A DNA stretch of 54,146 bases, from the NCBI GenBank assembly GCA_011391255.1, contig JAABQV010000017.1, forward strand, positions 1-54,146, in the 5' to 3' direction. Shown one piece after another: positions 36,943-45,761 of this stretch (its first letter is position 1; each line of letters starts with the position of its first letter). The notes beneath the pieces are model-generated. The model was not told where the DNA came from and ran no database searches. It saw nothing but the letters and a program-made list of their open reading frames with translations. Position numbers and translations under genes: made by a program. Source of the stretch: Dechloromonas sp. Lineage in GTDB: Bacteria > Pseudomonadota > Gammaproteobacteria > Burkholderiales > Rhodocyclaceae.

Positions 36943-37963
36943 CAGCGGCAGCCGCTTTGGTCGGCTTGATGACCGAGGTGCTCGCCGCTTCGCGAATACG
37001 GGCTTCGATTTCCTGAGAAATCTCCGGATGTGACTTGAGGAATTCGCGGGAGTTGTCCTTGCCCTGACCAATCTTCTCGCCCTTATAGGAATACCAGGCA
37101 CCAGATTTATCGACCAGCTTGTGCGCCACGCCGAGTTCGACAATCTCGCCCTGACGGGAAATGCCTTCACCGTAGAGAATGTCGAAAATTGCCTCGCGGA
37201 ACGGCGGGGCAACCTTGTTCTTGACCACTTTGACGCGGGTTTCGCTGCCGATGACTTCGTCGCCTTTCTTGATCGCACCGATACGGCGGATATCAAGACG
37301 CACCGAAGCGTAAAACTTGAGCGCGTTACCACCGGTAGTGGTTTCCGGCGAACCGAACATGACGCCGATTTTCATCCGGATCTGGTTGATGAAAACCACC
37401 AGCGTGTTTGTCTTCTTGATATTGGCAGTCAGTTTGCGCAGCGCCTGGCTCATCAGGCGAGCATGCAGGCCGACCATCTGGTCGCCCATTTCGCCTTCGA
37501 TTTCAGCACGCGGCGTGAGGGCGGCAACCGAGTCGATAACGATGATATCAACCGAGGCAGAGCGCACCAGCATGTCGGAGATTTCAAGCGCCTGCTCGCC
37601 GGTATCCGGCTGGGAAATCAGCAGTTCATTGACGTTGACACCCAGTTTTTGCGCATATTGCGGGTCGAGTGCATGCTCGGCATCGATGAAGGCGGCAACG
37701 CCGCCGAGTTTTTGCATTTCGGCAATCACCTGCAAGCACAGCGTGGTTTTGCCGGAAGATTCCGGGCCGTAGATTTCAACAACGCGGCCACGCGGCAAAC
37801 CACCAACGCCCAAAGCGATATCCAGCCCGAGCGAACCGGTGGAAACCACCTGTATCGCCTCGTCAATTTCAGCATCGCCCATCTTCATGATGGAGCCTTT
37901 GCCAAACTGCTTTTCAATCTGTTGCAGCGCTGCGCTGAGCGCTTTCGCCTTATTGTCGTCCAT
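36935..37963 (-). CDS. recA: Recombinase RecA
   Basis: A 342-aa Rec[21 protein letters not shown], Walker [10 protein letters not shown], and the L1/L2 loop regions around [20 protein letters not shown] and [20 protein letters not shown]. The C-terminal tail is Lys/Ala rich instead of strongly acidic. It catalyses strand exchange and LexA cleavage. The upstream LexA box overlaps a good promoter, as expected for SOS autoregulation. Confidence 0.98.
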   Translation of the reverse strand: MDDNKAKALSAALQQIEKQFGKGSIMKMGDAEIDEAIQVVSTGSLGLDIALGVGGLPRGRVVEIYGPESSGKTTLCLQVIAEMQKLGGVAAFIDAEHALDPQYAQKLGVNVNELLISQPDTGEQALEISDMLVRSASVDIIVIDSVAALTPRAEIEGEMGDQMVGLHARLMSQALRKLTANIKKTNTLVVFINQIRMKIGVMFGSPETTTGGNALKFYASVRLDIRRIGAIKKGDEVIGSETRVKVVKNKVAPPFREAIFDILYGEGISRQGEIVELGVAHKLVDKSGAWYSYKGEKIGQGKDNSREFLKSHPEISQEIEARIREAASTSVIKPTKAAAADA

Positions 37964-38064
37964 GGATCACCTCGGAAATTTGATGGAATTATGGCACAGG
38001 GGCCAACGATGGAACAGAAATTGCTGCCGATTCTTATCGCCCATGGCGCAGGCGACTTACGGAA

Positions 38065-38084
38065 TACTGTTCATAATTACAGTA
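38065..38084. promoter_or_regulatory. LexA (SOS) box of recA
   Basis: TACTGT, 8 bases (TCATAATT), ACAGTA: both half sites match the gamma/betaproteobacterial LexA consensus TACTGT-N8-ACAGTA at every position. It lies about 100 bp upstream of the recA start and overlaps the -10 element. Confidence 0.9.
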
Positions 38085-38108
38085 TATCTATTTCGTCTCT
38101 GTGCGCAA
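38081..38108 (-). promoter_or_regulatory. recA promoter
   Basis: On the minus strand TTGCGC (38108-38103) and TATACT (38086-38081) are spaced by 16 bp. The -10 element overlaps the LexA box, so LexA would block polymerase binding. The leader before the recA ATG is about 110 bases. Confidence 0.65.
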
Positions 38109-38164
38109 GAAATTCTCAAGGCATTTTGGCGTTAGGCGGCTCAAAAAATTGACGATTTTCCCGG

Positions 38165-38176
38165 GTTGACCGCAAC
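38165..38176 (+). repeat. GTTGACCGCAAC word, intergenic copy
   Basis: One of seven exact GTTGACCGYAAC words seen in the window and the only exact copy outside genes. It lies 44 bp before the antiporter start. TTGACC could be read as a -35 element, but the nearest AT-rich -10 candidate is about 21 bp away, too far for a normal sigma-70 promoter. Confidence 0.6.
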
Positions 38177-38219
38177 AACTCACCCGAAAGCCTTAAAATT
38201 TGCGGCGGATTAAACCCAT

Positions 38220-39419
38220 ATGAATACCACCGAAATTTTCCTGATCGCGATGACGATCATTTTCACCGTCCCCTACCTGATCTGGCGGGTCGGCAAGATG
38301 GACTATTACGCGCCACTCGTCGTCGTTCAGATCATCACTGGCGTTTTGCTTGGCCCCGGCATTCTTGGCCGCCTCTATCCCGATTACTACGCATTCGTTT
38401 TTAATCCCGCCGTTGTTCAGTCGCTCAATGGCATCGCCTGGTGGGCGGTGATGCTTTTCGTCTGCATTGCTGGGATCGAACTCGATTTACGCAAAGCCTG
38501 GACGCATCGCCGGGAAAGCTCGATTACCGCCGGGCTAGCGCTCGGCACGCCCTTGCTCTTCGGCTGCCTCGCCGCCGTTGGGCTGCTCACCCAGGACGGC
38601 TGGATGGGGCCAAAGGCGCTGACCTGGCAATTCATCCTTGGCGTTGGCATGGCCTGCGCCGTTACCGCATTACCGATCCTTATCCTGCTCATGGAAAAGC
38701 TGGAAATCCTGCGTCAGCCGATCGGCCAGCGCATCCTGCGTTACGCCAGCCTCGACGATATCGCGATCTGGGGCGTGCTGGCGTTGATCCTGATGGACTG
38801 GGAACGCGTCGGCAAACAAATCGCCTTCCTGATCGCCTTCGCCGTCTTCGGCTACGCCTTCCGTCGGCTGATGCTCTGGTTGGCCGAACGCGACCGCTGG
38901 TATGTCGCGCTGATTTGGCTCGCCGCCTGCAGCTTCGGCGCCGACTGGGCCGGTCTGCATTTCATGGTCGGCGCCTTCCTCGCCGGAGCCATCATGGAGG
39001 CCGACTGGTTCGATCAGGAACAGATGGACCTGCTGCGCCACCACGTTTTGCTGGTGATGATGCCGGTTTTTTTCCTAAGTACCGGCCTGCGCACCAACTG
39101 GAATGTCGGCGGCGAGGCTGTATTCATCGCTGCTGGCGGGCTGCTGCTTGCTTCGGTGGCTGGCAAGCTGATCGGCGTCCGGATCGCCGGCAAAATACTG
39201 AAATGGGTACCGGGCGAAGCCGGCATCATCGGCTGGCTGCTACAAACCAAAGCCCTGATCATGATCATTTTTGCCAACATTCTGCTCGACAAACAGATCA
39301 TCACCAGCGAAGCCTTTACCGCGCTGTTGCTGATGGCGATTGCCAGCACGATGCTGACGGTGCCCATCGTTGCCCCCAAACTGGCGCGGATGAAAGAACT
39401 CATTTTCCGTAACAATTAA
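38220..39419 (+). CDS. Cation/proton antiporter, CPA2-type
   Basis: A 399-aa inner-membrane protein with about 11-12 hydrophobic segments of the Na+/H+ exchanger fold. LVVVQIITGVLLGPGILGRL, MLFVCIAGIELDLRKAWTHR and the later GLHFMVGAFLAGAIMEADWF are typical of the CPA2 group. There is no C-terminal RCK/TrkA nucleotide-binding domain. The ion (Na+, K+ or other) cannot be told. The 3' end overlaps the convergent kinase gene by 4 bp. Confidence 0.88.
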   Translation: MNTTEIFLIAMTIIFTVPYLIWRVGKMDYYAPLVVVQIITGVLLGPGILGRLYPDYYAFVFNPAVVQSLNGIAWWAVMLFVCIAGIELDLRKAWTHRRESSITAGLALGTPLLFGCLAAVGLLTQDGWMGPKALTWQFILGVGMACAVTALPILILLMEKLEILRQPIGQRILRYASLDDIAIWGVLALILMDWERVGKQIAFLIAFAVFGYAFRRLMLWLAERDRWYVALIWLAACSFGADWAGLHFMVGAFLAGAIMEADWFDQEQMDLLRHHVLLVMMPVFFLSTGLRTNWNVGGEAVFIAAGGLLLASVAGKLIGVRIAGKILKWVPGEAGIIGWLLQTKALIMIIFANILLDKQIITSEAFTALLLMAIASTMLTVPIVAPKLARMKELIFRNN

Positions 39420-41332
39420 CGCAGGAATGACGAATTTTTGGCGGTGCCCATTAGTCCAACAACTTCACTTCGGCCGCTATGATGCTCGGCTATCCAGCGT
39501 TCTACAGTCATTAACAACTGGTTTGCGTTGATCGGTTTGGTAAGGAAATCATCCATGCCTGCTGCAATGCATGACTCACGATCCTTTTCAAAAGCATTGG
39601 CCGTCAGTGCGACAATCGGAATACGACCTCCGAACTCAATTGCCTCACAGGCTCGGATTTTTTGAGTAGCCTCAAGGCCGCCCATAACAGGCATTTGCAT
39701 GTCCATTAGAATGAGGTCAAATCTTCCTGATTCCCTTTGAAATAGTTCAACAGCTTGTTGGCCATCTTCGGCATATTCAACCTCAAACCCTCCTTTTATT
39801 AATAGCCGCTCAACAACAACACGATTAGTGCGATTGTCTTCAACGAGCAAAATGCGGCCACTAATTCCAAGTCGCTCACGTCTGGGCTGCTCGGTTCCAG
39901 ACCTTTCTGTGGAGCGACGCTCTTGCGCAAATTTACAAAAATTGACGTTGATTTCGAACCAGAACCTCGAACCCTTTCCTACGTCGCTAGCTACGCCAAC
40001 CGTACCGCCCATTTGCTCCGCAAAAGCCCGCACAATAGATAGGCCAAGGCCAGTTCCCCCAAAACGTCGCGTATCCGACGAATCGATCTGGGAAAATGGA
40101 AGAAACAGCATTTCAAGTTTTTCAGTAGGGATACCAATCCCGGTATCGATAACTGAAAAACGCAGGCGTGAGGATCCTTCTAGCGTTGATGGCAATTCGC
40201 ACACCTCTACAAGAATCGTTCCTTGATCAGTGAATTTGACAGCATTCCCGAGCAAGTTGCCTAACATCTGGCGGATACGATTCGCATCTCCCACATAATG
40301 GGCACCTTCTTCTCCCTGCCATTTAGCAGTTAGCTCGAGTCCTTTGCTAACCACGTTCCCGTTAAGGAGTGATATCGACTCGTGTATTAATTGCGCTGGA
40401 GAAAAAACGCTGGTGACGAGATCCAGTCGGCCGGCCTCAACTTTTGAAAGATCAAGGATGTCGTTGACAATCGTTAACAGGGTATTGCCCGAGTTAAGAA
40501 TGGTACGCACGAATTCTTGTTGATCTTCCTTCGTTAAATCGGGCATCAATAGAAGTTGTGCCATACCAAGAACGCCGTTGAGCGGCGTACGGATCTCGTG
40601 GCTCATTGTTGCAAGGAAGCGGCTTTTTGCAAGATTAGCCGCTTCGGCTGCGTGCATGGCTTCCTTAAGGTTTGCCTGTGATTCCGTAATCGACTGCATT
40701 GCCTGATCGAAGGCGCGGCCAAAATCAGCCAGCTCATCTTCACCTGTAATAACGGCTCGAGCCTGCGTATTTCCCACGCCAAAAGCTTCCGCTGCCTCCT
40801 TTAGTATTGCAATGCGTGAGGCCGTACGAGAAATGAACCGCCGAAATAACCAGTGCGCCAATCCCAGCGACAATATCAACGAAATAACCAAGGATCCCAG
40901 CAGGTTACCTAAGGACTGATCCCACGGCGAAGTGGCTAGTTGTACTGTCACCATCCCCAGTACATTTTTATTGTAAGCAATTTCCGTTTCCACTAACGAA
41001 GAAGCCCAGCCATCTGTGCGTATTTGCCCAACCTCAGAGAGCGTAATGCCGTCCGCTAGCGCGACTTTGACAAATCCGATGACACCAACCGAAACAGCTT
41101 CACTTATTACGTCATTTACTTCGGCATAGTTGGCCTCTAGCATTGGTGTCTCAAGTGCTGTTGAGATTAGCTTTGCTACTGTGTTCACCTCAGCCTGTTG
41201 GTTTTTTCTGGCATCAAGAATAAAAGTGGTACCTACCCCGGCCACTAGCAGCAGATTGGATGCAACGACAGCAGTGATGGCAAGTGCTGTTAGCTGGGCG
41301 CCGAACGAGCCTCGGATAGAGGCAAGGCTCAT
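39416..41332 (-). CDS. Membrane hybrid sensor histidine kinase with REC domain
   Basis: A 638-aa kinase. Membrane helices lie at about 15-37 and 142-163, flanking a periplasmic domain of about 105 residues. A HAMP-like segment (165-220), HisKA with H245 (ATMSHEIRTPLNG) and HATPase with GGTGLGLSIVRAFAEQMGG follow. REC has D544 in ILMDMQMPVMGG. The start overlaps the stop of the upstream PhnD-like gene by 4 bp, so the binding protein is probably its periplasmic sensor subunit. Base composition and codon choice are visibly more AT-rich than in neighbouring genes, which suggests recent acquisition. No separate output regulator is adjacent. Confidence 0.9.
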   Translation of the reverse strand: MSLASIRGSFGAQLTALAITAVVASNLLLVAGVGTTFILDARKNQQAEVNTVAKLISTALETPMLEANYAEVNDVISEAVSVGVIGFVKVALADGITLSEVGQIRTDGWASSLVETEIAYNKNVLGMVTVQLATSPWDQSLGNLLGSLVISLILSLGLAHWLFRRFISRTASRIAILKEAAEAFGVGNTQARAVITGEDELADFGRAFDQAMQSITESQANLKEAMHAAEAANLAKSRFLATMSHEIRTPLNGVLGMAQLLLMPDLTKEDQQEFVRTILNSGNTLLTIVNDILDLSKVEAGRLDLVTSVFSPAQLIHESISLLNGNVVSKGLELTAKWQGEEGAHYVGDANRIRQMLGNLLGNAVKFTDQGTILVEVCELPSTLEGSSRLRFSVIDTGIGIPTEKLEMLFLPFSQIDSSDTRRFGGTGLGLSIVRAFAEQMGGTVGVASDVGKGSRFWFEINVNFCKFAQERRSTERSGTEQPRRERLGISGRILLVEDNRTNRVVVERLLIKGGFEVEYAEDGQQAVELFQRESGRFDLILMDMQMPVMGGLEATQKIRACEAIEFGGRIPIVALTANAFEKDRESCIAAGMDDFLTKPINANQLLMTVERWIAEHHSGRSEVVGLMGTAKNSSFLR

Positions 41333-42177
41333 TCCGTGGCGCCCAACTGTCGGTAGAACTCGACCACCAAGGCGTCGACTTGCGCCATTTCATTGCCGAC
41401 AGGGAGCAGACCTCGATGTCCAAGTGACTCGATGAAGGTTTTTCCTGATGGATCCTGTGTGGCGAAATTGATCAGATTTTGGCCTAGGCTTTTTGCCTTG
41501 GCTGCAAGCTTAGGTGATGCTGCATACACCACGGCTGAAAGCGCCTGTGGTAATTCCAGCATTACTTTTACTCGCGAAGCCAGTGCCGGCTCAATCTGCT
41601 TAAGTGTGGTGTGAGAAACAATGGCGGCGGCCGCCTCGCCTGCAAGTACTCGCTGTATCGCATTGGCGTGACTGCCTGCCACCCGCACTGCCACATCTTT
41701 ATTGGGTTGCAAGCCATTGTCGCGAAGGAATCTCAGACCGACGATCGTTAACGCAGCGATACGGTCAGAAACAACAATGGTCTTATGACGTAAATCGGCT
41801 AACTTCTTGATTGGACTTTCGGCAGCCACTACCAATACCGGTTGCAACGGAACCGCGGTGCGCGCTAAGGGTATATACCCAAGTTCTCTCTGGGCCAAGC
41901 GTGCGATCGGCAGGGAGTCGGCCACAAGGTCATACTCCTGTGCGCGCAGTCGATCGAGATGTGTCGCGTAATCCGGGGCAGACAAGAGCCTTACAGGCTG
42001 CGCCAACTCGTGCTCGAAAAACTCTCGAACAGGCTCATAAAGCGTTGCTAGTCGTCGAGCTGTCAGGTAGGGAACTATGCCAAATTTAAGTGCTGGGCCC
42101 GATATTTCTGCATGCCCGAAGCGACTAGTTGTCAGTGCGGCCAATAGCATAAGGAAATCACGACGATCAAAACTCAT
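41329..42177 (-). CDS. PhnD-like periplasmic binding protein (kinase partner)
   Basis: A 282-aa protein of the phosphate/phosphonate-binding (PhnD/SsuA-like) superfamily. The N-terminus SFDRRDFLMLLAALTTSRFG carries an RR motif resembling a Tat signal. LKFGIVPYLTARRLATLYEP is the start of the binding fold, and DLRHKTIVVSDRIAALTIVG and QRVLAGEAAAAIVSHTTLKQ follow. There is no ABC permease or ATPase gene nearby; the coupling to a hybrid kinase suggests sensing, not transport. The ATG at 42177 is preferred over the one at 42198. Confidence 0.85.
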   Translation of the reverse strand: MSFDRRDFLMLLAALTTSRFGHAEISGPALKFGIVPYLTARRLATLYEPVREFFEHELAQPVRLLSAPDYATHLDRLRAQEYDLVADSLPIARLAQRELGYIPLARTAVPLQPVLVVAAESPIKKLADLRHKTIVVSDRIAALTIVGLRFLRDNGLQPNKDVAVRVAGSHANAIQRVLAGEAAAAIVSHTTLKQIEPALASRVKVMLELPQALSAVVYAASPKLAAKAKSLGQNLINFATQDPSGKTFIESLGHRGLLPVGNEMAQVDALVVEFYRQLGATE

Positions 42178-42349
42178 ATAGAAATCCCACGCTATCAAAT
42201 TGCTTCTTTTCGGCTAGGAACCGAAAGACTTCATGGTATCCAATCGTTCACCTAGTTGCCACTAAAAACGATTGACAAGCTTGATTCCGTATCGTTACAG
42301 GCTATTTATGCAGAGTTTCCTAGGGCACAAACCGGCCAAACATCCCGCC

Positions 42350-43069
42350 TTAAACCATCCCGCCATTGATCGAAATCACCTGGCCTGAAATGTAAGCAGC
42401 TTGCTCTGAAGCAAGGAAGGCGACGAGATCGGCGACTTCTTCCGGCTTGCCGGCGCGCTTCATCGGCACCAGCGTCTTGATCGCTTCGGCGTCGAAAGCG
42501 CCGGCGATCATTTCCGTCGCGATAATTCCGGGCGCAACCACGTTGACCGTAACATTGCGGCTCGCCAGCTCCAGCGCCAGCGATTTGCTCGCCGCGTGCA
42601 AGGCGCCTTTGGCCGCCGAGTAATTGACTTGACCGCGGTTACCGGTGATCCCGGCAACCGAGGAAATATTGATGATGCGCCCCCAGCGGGTGCGGAGCAT
42701 CGGCATCGTCAAAGGCTGGGTGACGTTGAAAAAGCCGTTGAGCGAGACATCCAGCACGCTATCCCATTGCGCACCGGACATGCCGGGGAAAACGGCGTCG
42801 TCGTGGATGCCGGCATTGTTCACCAGCACTTGGATCGACCCCGCTTCGCCCAAGGCCTCAAGCGCAACAGCCGTTGCCGCCCGATCAGTAATGTCGAAAG
42901 CGACCGCCTCGGCGCTACCGCCATTGGCGATGATGCCCGCAACCACCGCTTCCGCCTTTTCGCGGCCGCGATTGGCGTGGACAACGACATGCAGGCCGTC
43001 GGCAGCCAGGCGCGCGCAAATCGCCGCACCGATGCCGCCACTGCCGCCGGTAACCAGTGCGCGTTTCAT
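42350..43069 (-). CDS. fabG: 3-ketoacyl-ACP reductase, FabG family (aryl-polyene type)
   Basis: A 239-aa short-chain dehydrogenase. The NADPH loop is LVTGGSGGIGAAIC. Catalytic N111, S136/S137 (INISSVAGITG), Y150 and K154 (NYSAAKGAL) are all present. It reduces the 3-keto group of a growing polyene or acyl chain on ACP. It is the last gene of a four-gene block, overlapping the dehydratase by 4 bp. The context places it in an aryl-polyene-like pathway (ApeQ role) rather than housekeeping FabG. Confidence 0.9.
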   Translation of the reverse strand: MKRALVTGGSGGIGAAICARLAADGLHVVVHANRGREKAEAVVAGIIANGGSAEAVAFDITDRAATAVALEALGEAGSIQVLVNNAGIHDDAVFPGMSGAQWDSVLDVSLNGFFNVTQPLTMPMLRTRWGRIINISSVAGITGNRGQVNYSAAKGALHAASKSLALELASRNVTVNVVAPGIIATEMIAGAFDAEAIKTLVPMKRAGKPEEVADLVAFLASEQAAYISGQVISINGGMV

Positions 43070-43515
43070 ACCGTGGATTCCTTAAGGCGTGAAGCGTCAA
43101 GCACGACGGCGGCGCGGCCTTCAAGCAGGCAGCGGCCGGCATGACTGACGGAAAAATGATAGAGGATGTTGTTGGCGTCGCCGGACAGGCGTTCTGCCTG
43201 AACCAGCAGATCACCAGCCAGATCGTCGAGGCGAGGCACATGCAACTGAACGCTGCGCACACTGGTCAGGTAACCCTGACGCGGCGAGCCGTCGCTCCCG
43301 GCCAGCAGTGCGCCATGCACCGCCATCGCCTGCGCCGCGTATTCGATACCATTGGCAGCACCCAAGCGGCTTTCAGCGCGCAAGGGGTTGTTGGCACCGC
43401 GATGGCTGATCGCACGGCAGGCAACGGCGCTCTCTGACCACTCGAGCACAGCATCAAGCAGGCACATTGCGCCTTGATGCGGAATGCGCGCAGCAATCCA
43501 AGCGTGATCTAGCAT
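43066..43515 (-). CDS. Hotdog-fold 3-hydroxyacyl-ACP dehydratase, ApeP type
   Basis: A 149-aa hotdog protein starting MLDHAWIAARIPHQGAMCLL. The motif PHQGAMCLLD resembles the active-site His loop of FabZ/ApeP-like dehydratases, and RLGAANGIEYAAQAMAVHGA is the central helix. It would dehydrate the 3-hydroxyacyl chain to build conjugated double bonds. The start at 43515 overlaps the chain-length-factor gene by 7 bp. Confidence 0.82.
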   Translation of the reverse strand: MLDHAWIAARIPHQGAMCLLDAVLEWSESAVACRAISHRGANNPLRAESRLGAANGIEYAAQAMAVHGALLAGSDGSPRQGYLTSVRSVQLHVPRLDDLAGDLLVQAERLSGDANNILYHFSVSHAGRCLLEGRAAVVLDASRLKESTV

Positions 43516-44312
43516 GGCTGAAGATCGACCGCGAGCTGCATCGGCGGCAGGTAATCGAGGCAAACGACGCCAAATTCTCCACGCGCCAGCATTTCCAGCA
43601 AGGGCAGGCTGCGCAGGGCGGGAATTGCAGTACGCAGCTTTTCTAGGTCGGGATCAGGCATTTTTATGGCGACATCCGGACTGCCGGCAACGGTGATTCG
43701 CGCCAGCGAGCGCGGCGTCTTTTGCGGACTCAGCAATAGCCCAACACCGGCACAATCGGGCGTATCGCGCTTGCTATGCAGGGGTTCCGGATACTCACTG
43801 TCGTAGGCAATCAGCAGCGTCGGCTGCTGATCGACAACCACCTGCGCCAGCGCATCAAGCAGCCCGGCACCAAAACTTGCGTCATATGCACAAAGCACCT
43901 GGCAAGGCGCCATCGCACGGGTGGCGATACCCCAATAACCGGCGGCTGCGTTATGCACCGAGTTGTGAAAGCGCGTCGGTGAAATCTGGCGGTCATCGCC
44001 GGCCAGTTGCTCGCACAAAGCGTGGCAATTGTGGCCATCGGCTCCGGAAGCCGAAAACACCGTCGCCAGCGTTGCGACATCGACGCCAGCCTGCTGCGCG
44101 GCTTCAAGGCCAATCGCCAGCGTCAGCTTGACGACACGACTGGCGCGCCGGCGTTCGGCCGGCGGCAGGATGCTTGGCGCCGGCAAAACGGATGGAGCGG
44201 CAGCATAGGCGGCTTCGCCGCGCAAAACCGCCTGCGTGGCTGCCCAGTCATCGAGGCCGGGTGCCAGAAATCCGATGCCTTCAATCCAGGCGGAGAGTGG
44301 GTTTGAGGTCAT
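43509..44312 (-). CDS. Beta-ketoacyl synthase-like chain length factor
   Basis: A 267-aa protein of the short ketosynthase-like group used as chain length factor: WIEGIGFLAPGLDDWAATQA, LATVFSASGADGHNCHALCE and RFHNSVHNAAAGYWGIATR. At the position of the catalytic Cys it reads AYDASFGAGLLDAL, so no nucleophile is present and it should act as a non-catalytic partner. It overlaps the ketosynthase gene by 4 bp, as expected for a heterodimer pair. Confidence 0.85.
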   Translation of the reverse strand: MTSNPLSAWIEGIGFLAPGLDDWAATQAVLRGEAAYAAAPSVLPAPSILPPAERRRASRVVKLTLAIGLEAAQQAGVDVATLATVFSASGADGHNCHALCEQLAGDDRQISPTRFHNSVHNAAAGYWGIATRAMAPCQVLCAYDASFGAGLLDALAQVVVDQQPTLLIAYDSEYPEPLHSKRDTPDCAGVGLLLSPQKTPRSLARITVAGSPDVAIKMPDPDLEKLRTAIPALRSLPLLEMLARGEFGVVCLDYLPPMQLAVDLQPC

Positions 44313-45502
44313 TGAGCGCGCCCCAGAACGAGGCTGCAATTACTGCCGCCAAAGCCGAAAGAATTGCTCAATGCGTGCCGTAATTTTCCGCTACGGCTGA
44401 CCAGTTGGTAATTGAGCGGTATCGACGGATCAAGCGTTTGCGTACCCGGGCTGCCGGGCAGCAGATCATGCGTCAAGGCCAAGGCGCAAATAACGGTCTC
44501 GACAGCACCAGCGGCACCCAAGGTATGGCCGGTCGCGCCCTTGGTCGAACTGCAGGGCACGCGGTCACCAAACAGCCCGGCCACCGCCTTGCCCTCGGCG
44601 GCATCATTGGCCGGCGTCGCGGTTCCGTGCAGGTTGATGTAGTCGATCTGTCCGGCTTGCAAGCCGGCGGCACGCAAGGCCGCCTCCATCGCCAGCCGCG
44701 CGCCGAGCCCTTCCGGATGCGGCGACGACATATGGTAAGCGTCACTGGATTCACCGCTACCCAGAAGCAGGACAGCACCGTCCGGCACTTTCGGCGGCAG
44801 GCGTTCAAGCAGGGCAAATGCCGCGCCTTCGCCGACCGAAATGCCATTGCGCGCCGCATCGTAAGGGCGGCAGGGTTCAGATGAAGTCAGCTGCAACGAG
44901 GCAAAACCGTAAAGCGTGGTCAGGCACAAGGTATCAACACCGCCGACGACAGCCGCATCTATGGTTCCGCAAGCCAATTGCCGGGCGGCCGCCGCAAACA
45001 CCTTGGCGCTTGATGAACAGGCGGTGGACACCGCCATTGCCGGGCCTTCGAGGCCAAAATACTCGCGGGTAAAATCCGCCAGCGAGAAGGAATTGTGCGT
45101 CGTGCGGTAGATGAAATCGTCGGGTAGGGCGCCACTTTGCGGGTCACAGCGGCGGTAAGCCAGTTCGGTTTGCAAAATACCGGCGGTACTGGTGCCGAGA
45201 AATACGCCGACCCGCGATTTGCCATAACGTGCGACGGCTTGCCGCACGCTATCCGCAAAACCATCGGTTTCAAGGCCGAGTTGCACCAGGCGATTATTCC
45301 GGCAATCAAAGCGAGCAAGATTTTTTGGCAGTTTTTCGGCGTCGACCGCGACAACCTCACCGATCCAGGTCGCCAGCGTCACCGTCTCGAAAGCGCAAGG
45401 CTTGAGCCCGCTACGTCCTTCGCGCAGGCCGTCCAGCGTCGCCGCAAGGCCGCGGCCGAGGCAGGTTGTGGCGGTGTAGCTGGAGAGAAGCAAGGGGGTC
45501 AC
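44309..45502 (-). CDS. Beta-ketoacyl-ACP synthase, aryl-polyene type (FabF-like)
   Basis: A 397-aa thiolase-fold condensing enzyme with the full catalytic set: C162 (AVSTACSSSAKVF), H292 (INLHGTATPANDAAEG), K321 and H326 (KGATGHTLGAAGAVE). It extends an aryl- or acyl-ACP with malonyl-ACP. It is the first gene of the block KS-CLF-DH-KR. About 260 bp without genes lie upstream and should hold the promoter, but I could not pick out clear elements. Confidence 0.9.
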   Translation of the reverse strand: MTPLLLSSYTATTCLGRGLAATLDGLREGRSGLKPCAFETVTLATWIGEVVAVDAEKLPKNLARFDCRNNRLVQLGLETDGFADSVRQAVARYGKSRVGVFLGTSTAGILQTELAYRRCDPQSGALPDDFIYRTTHNSFSLADFTREYFGLEGPAMAVSTACSSSAKVFAAAARQLACGTIDAAVVGGVDTLCLTTLYGFASLQLTSSEPCRPYDAARNGISVGEGAAFALLERLPPKVPDGAVLLLGSGESSDAYHMSSPHPEGLGARLAMEAALRAAGLQAGQIDYINLHGTATPANDAAEGKAVAGLFGDRVPCSSTKGATGHTLGAAGAVETVICALALTHDLLPGSPGTQTLDPSIPLNYQLVSRSGKLRHALSNSFGFGGSNCSLVLGRAQ

Positions 45503-45761
45503 GGCTGGCCTCGGTTTGGTGAAGGCCTTATTTTAGCGGGCTAGCGGATGGTCTGGTGAACGAACGGGCGGCTCTGATGGGGGTGGAGTTCGCAAGGGCT
45601 CATAAGTGCCCAATGGAGTCACTTGGGAAATCGAGAAGCGGGCGTTCTATTTGTAGGAAGAAAGCCGAAGGCTTGCGCATCTCGGCCTCGCAATCAGAGC
45701 CAAACGCGAGGGAATACTTTGATCCAACAAGTCTGAGAGCGCTGAGCTCTCTGCAAGGTGT
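45503..45761. other. 259-bp intergenic region upstream of the ketosynthase block
   Basis: No gene is supported; a plus-strand frame starting at 45556 has no recognisable product. It must contain the promoter of the 42350-45502 operon and the end of the MerR-methyltransferase transcript. No strong hairpin was seen. Confidence 0.5.

Noticed and set aside
38165..38200. TTGACC as a -35 element for the antiporter gene
   Set aside because: Spacing to the nearest AT-rich -10 candidate is about 21 bp; the word is a copy of the repeated 12-mer.
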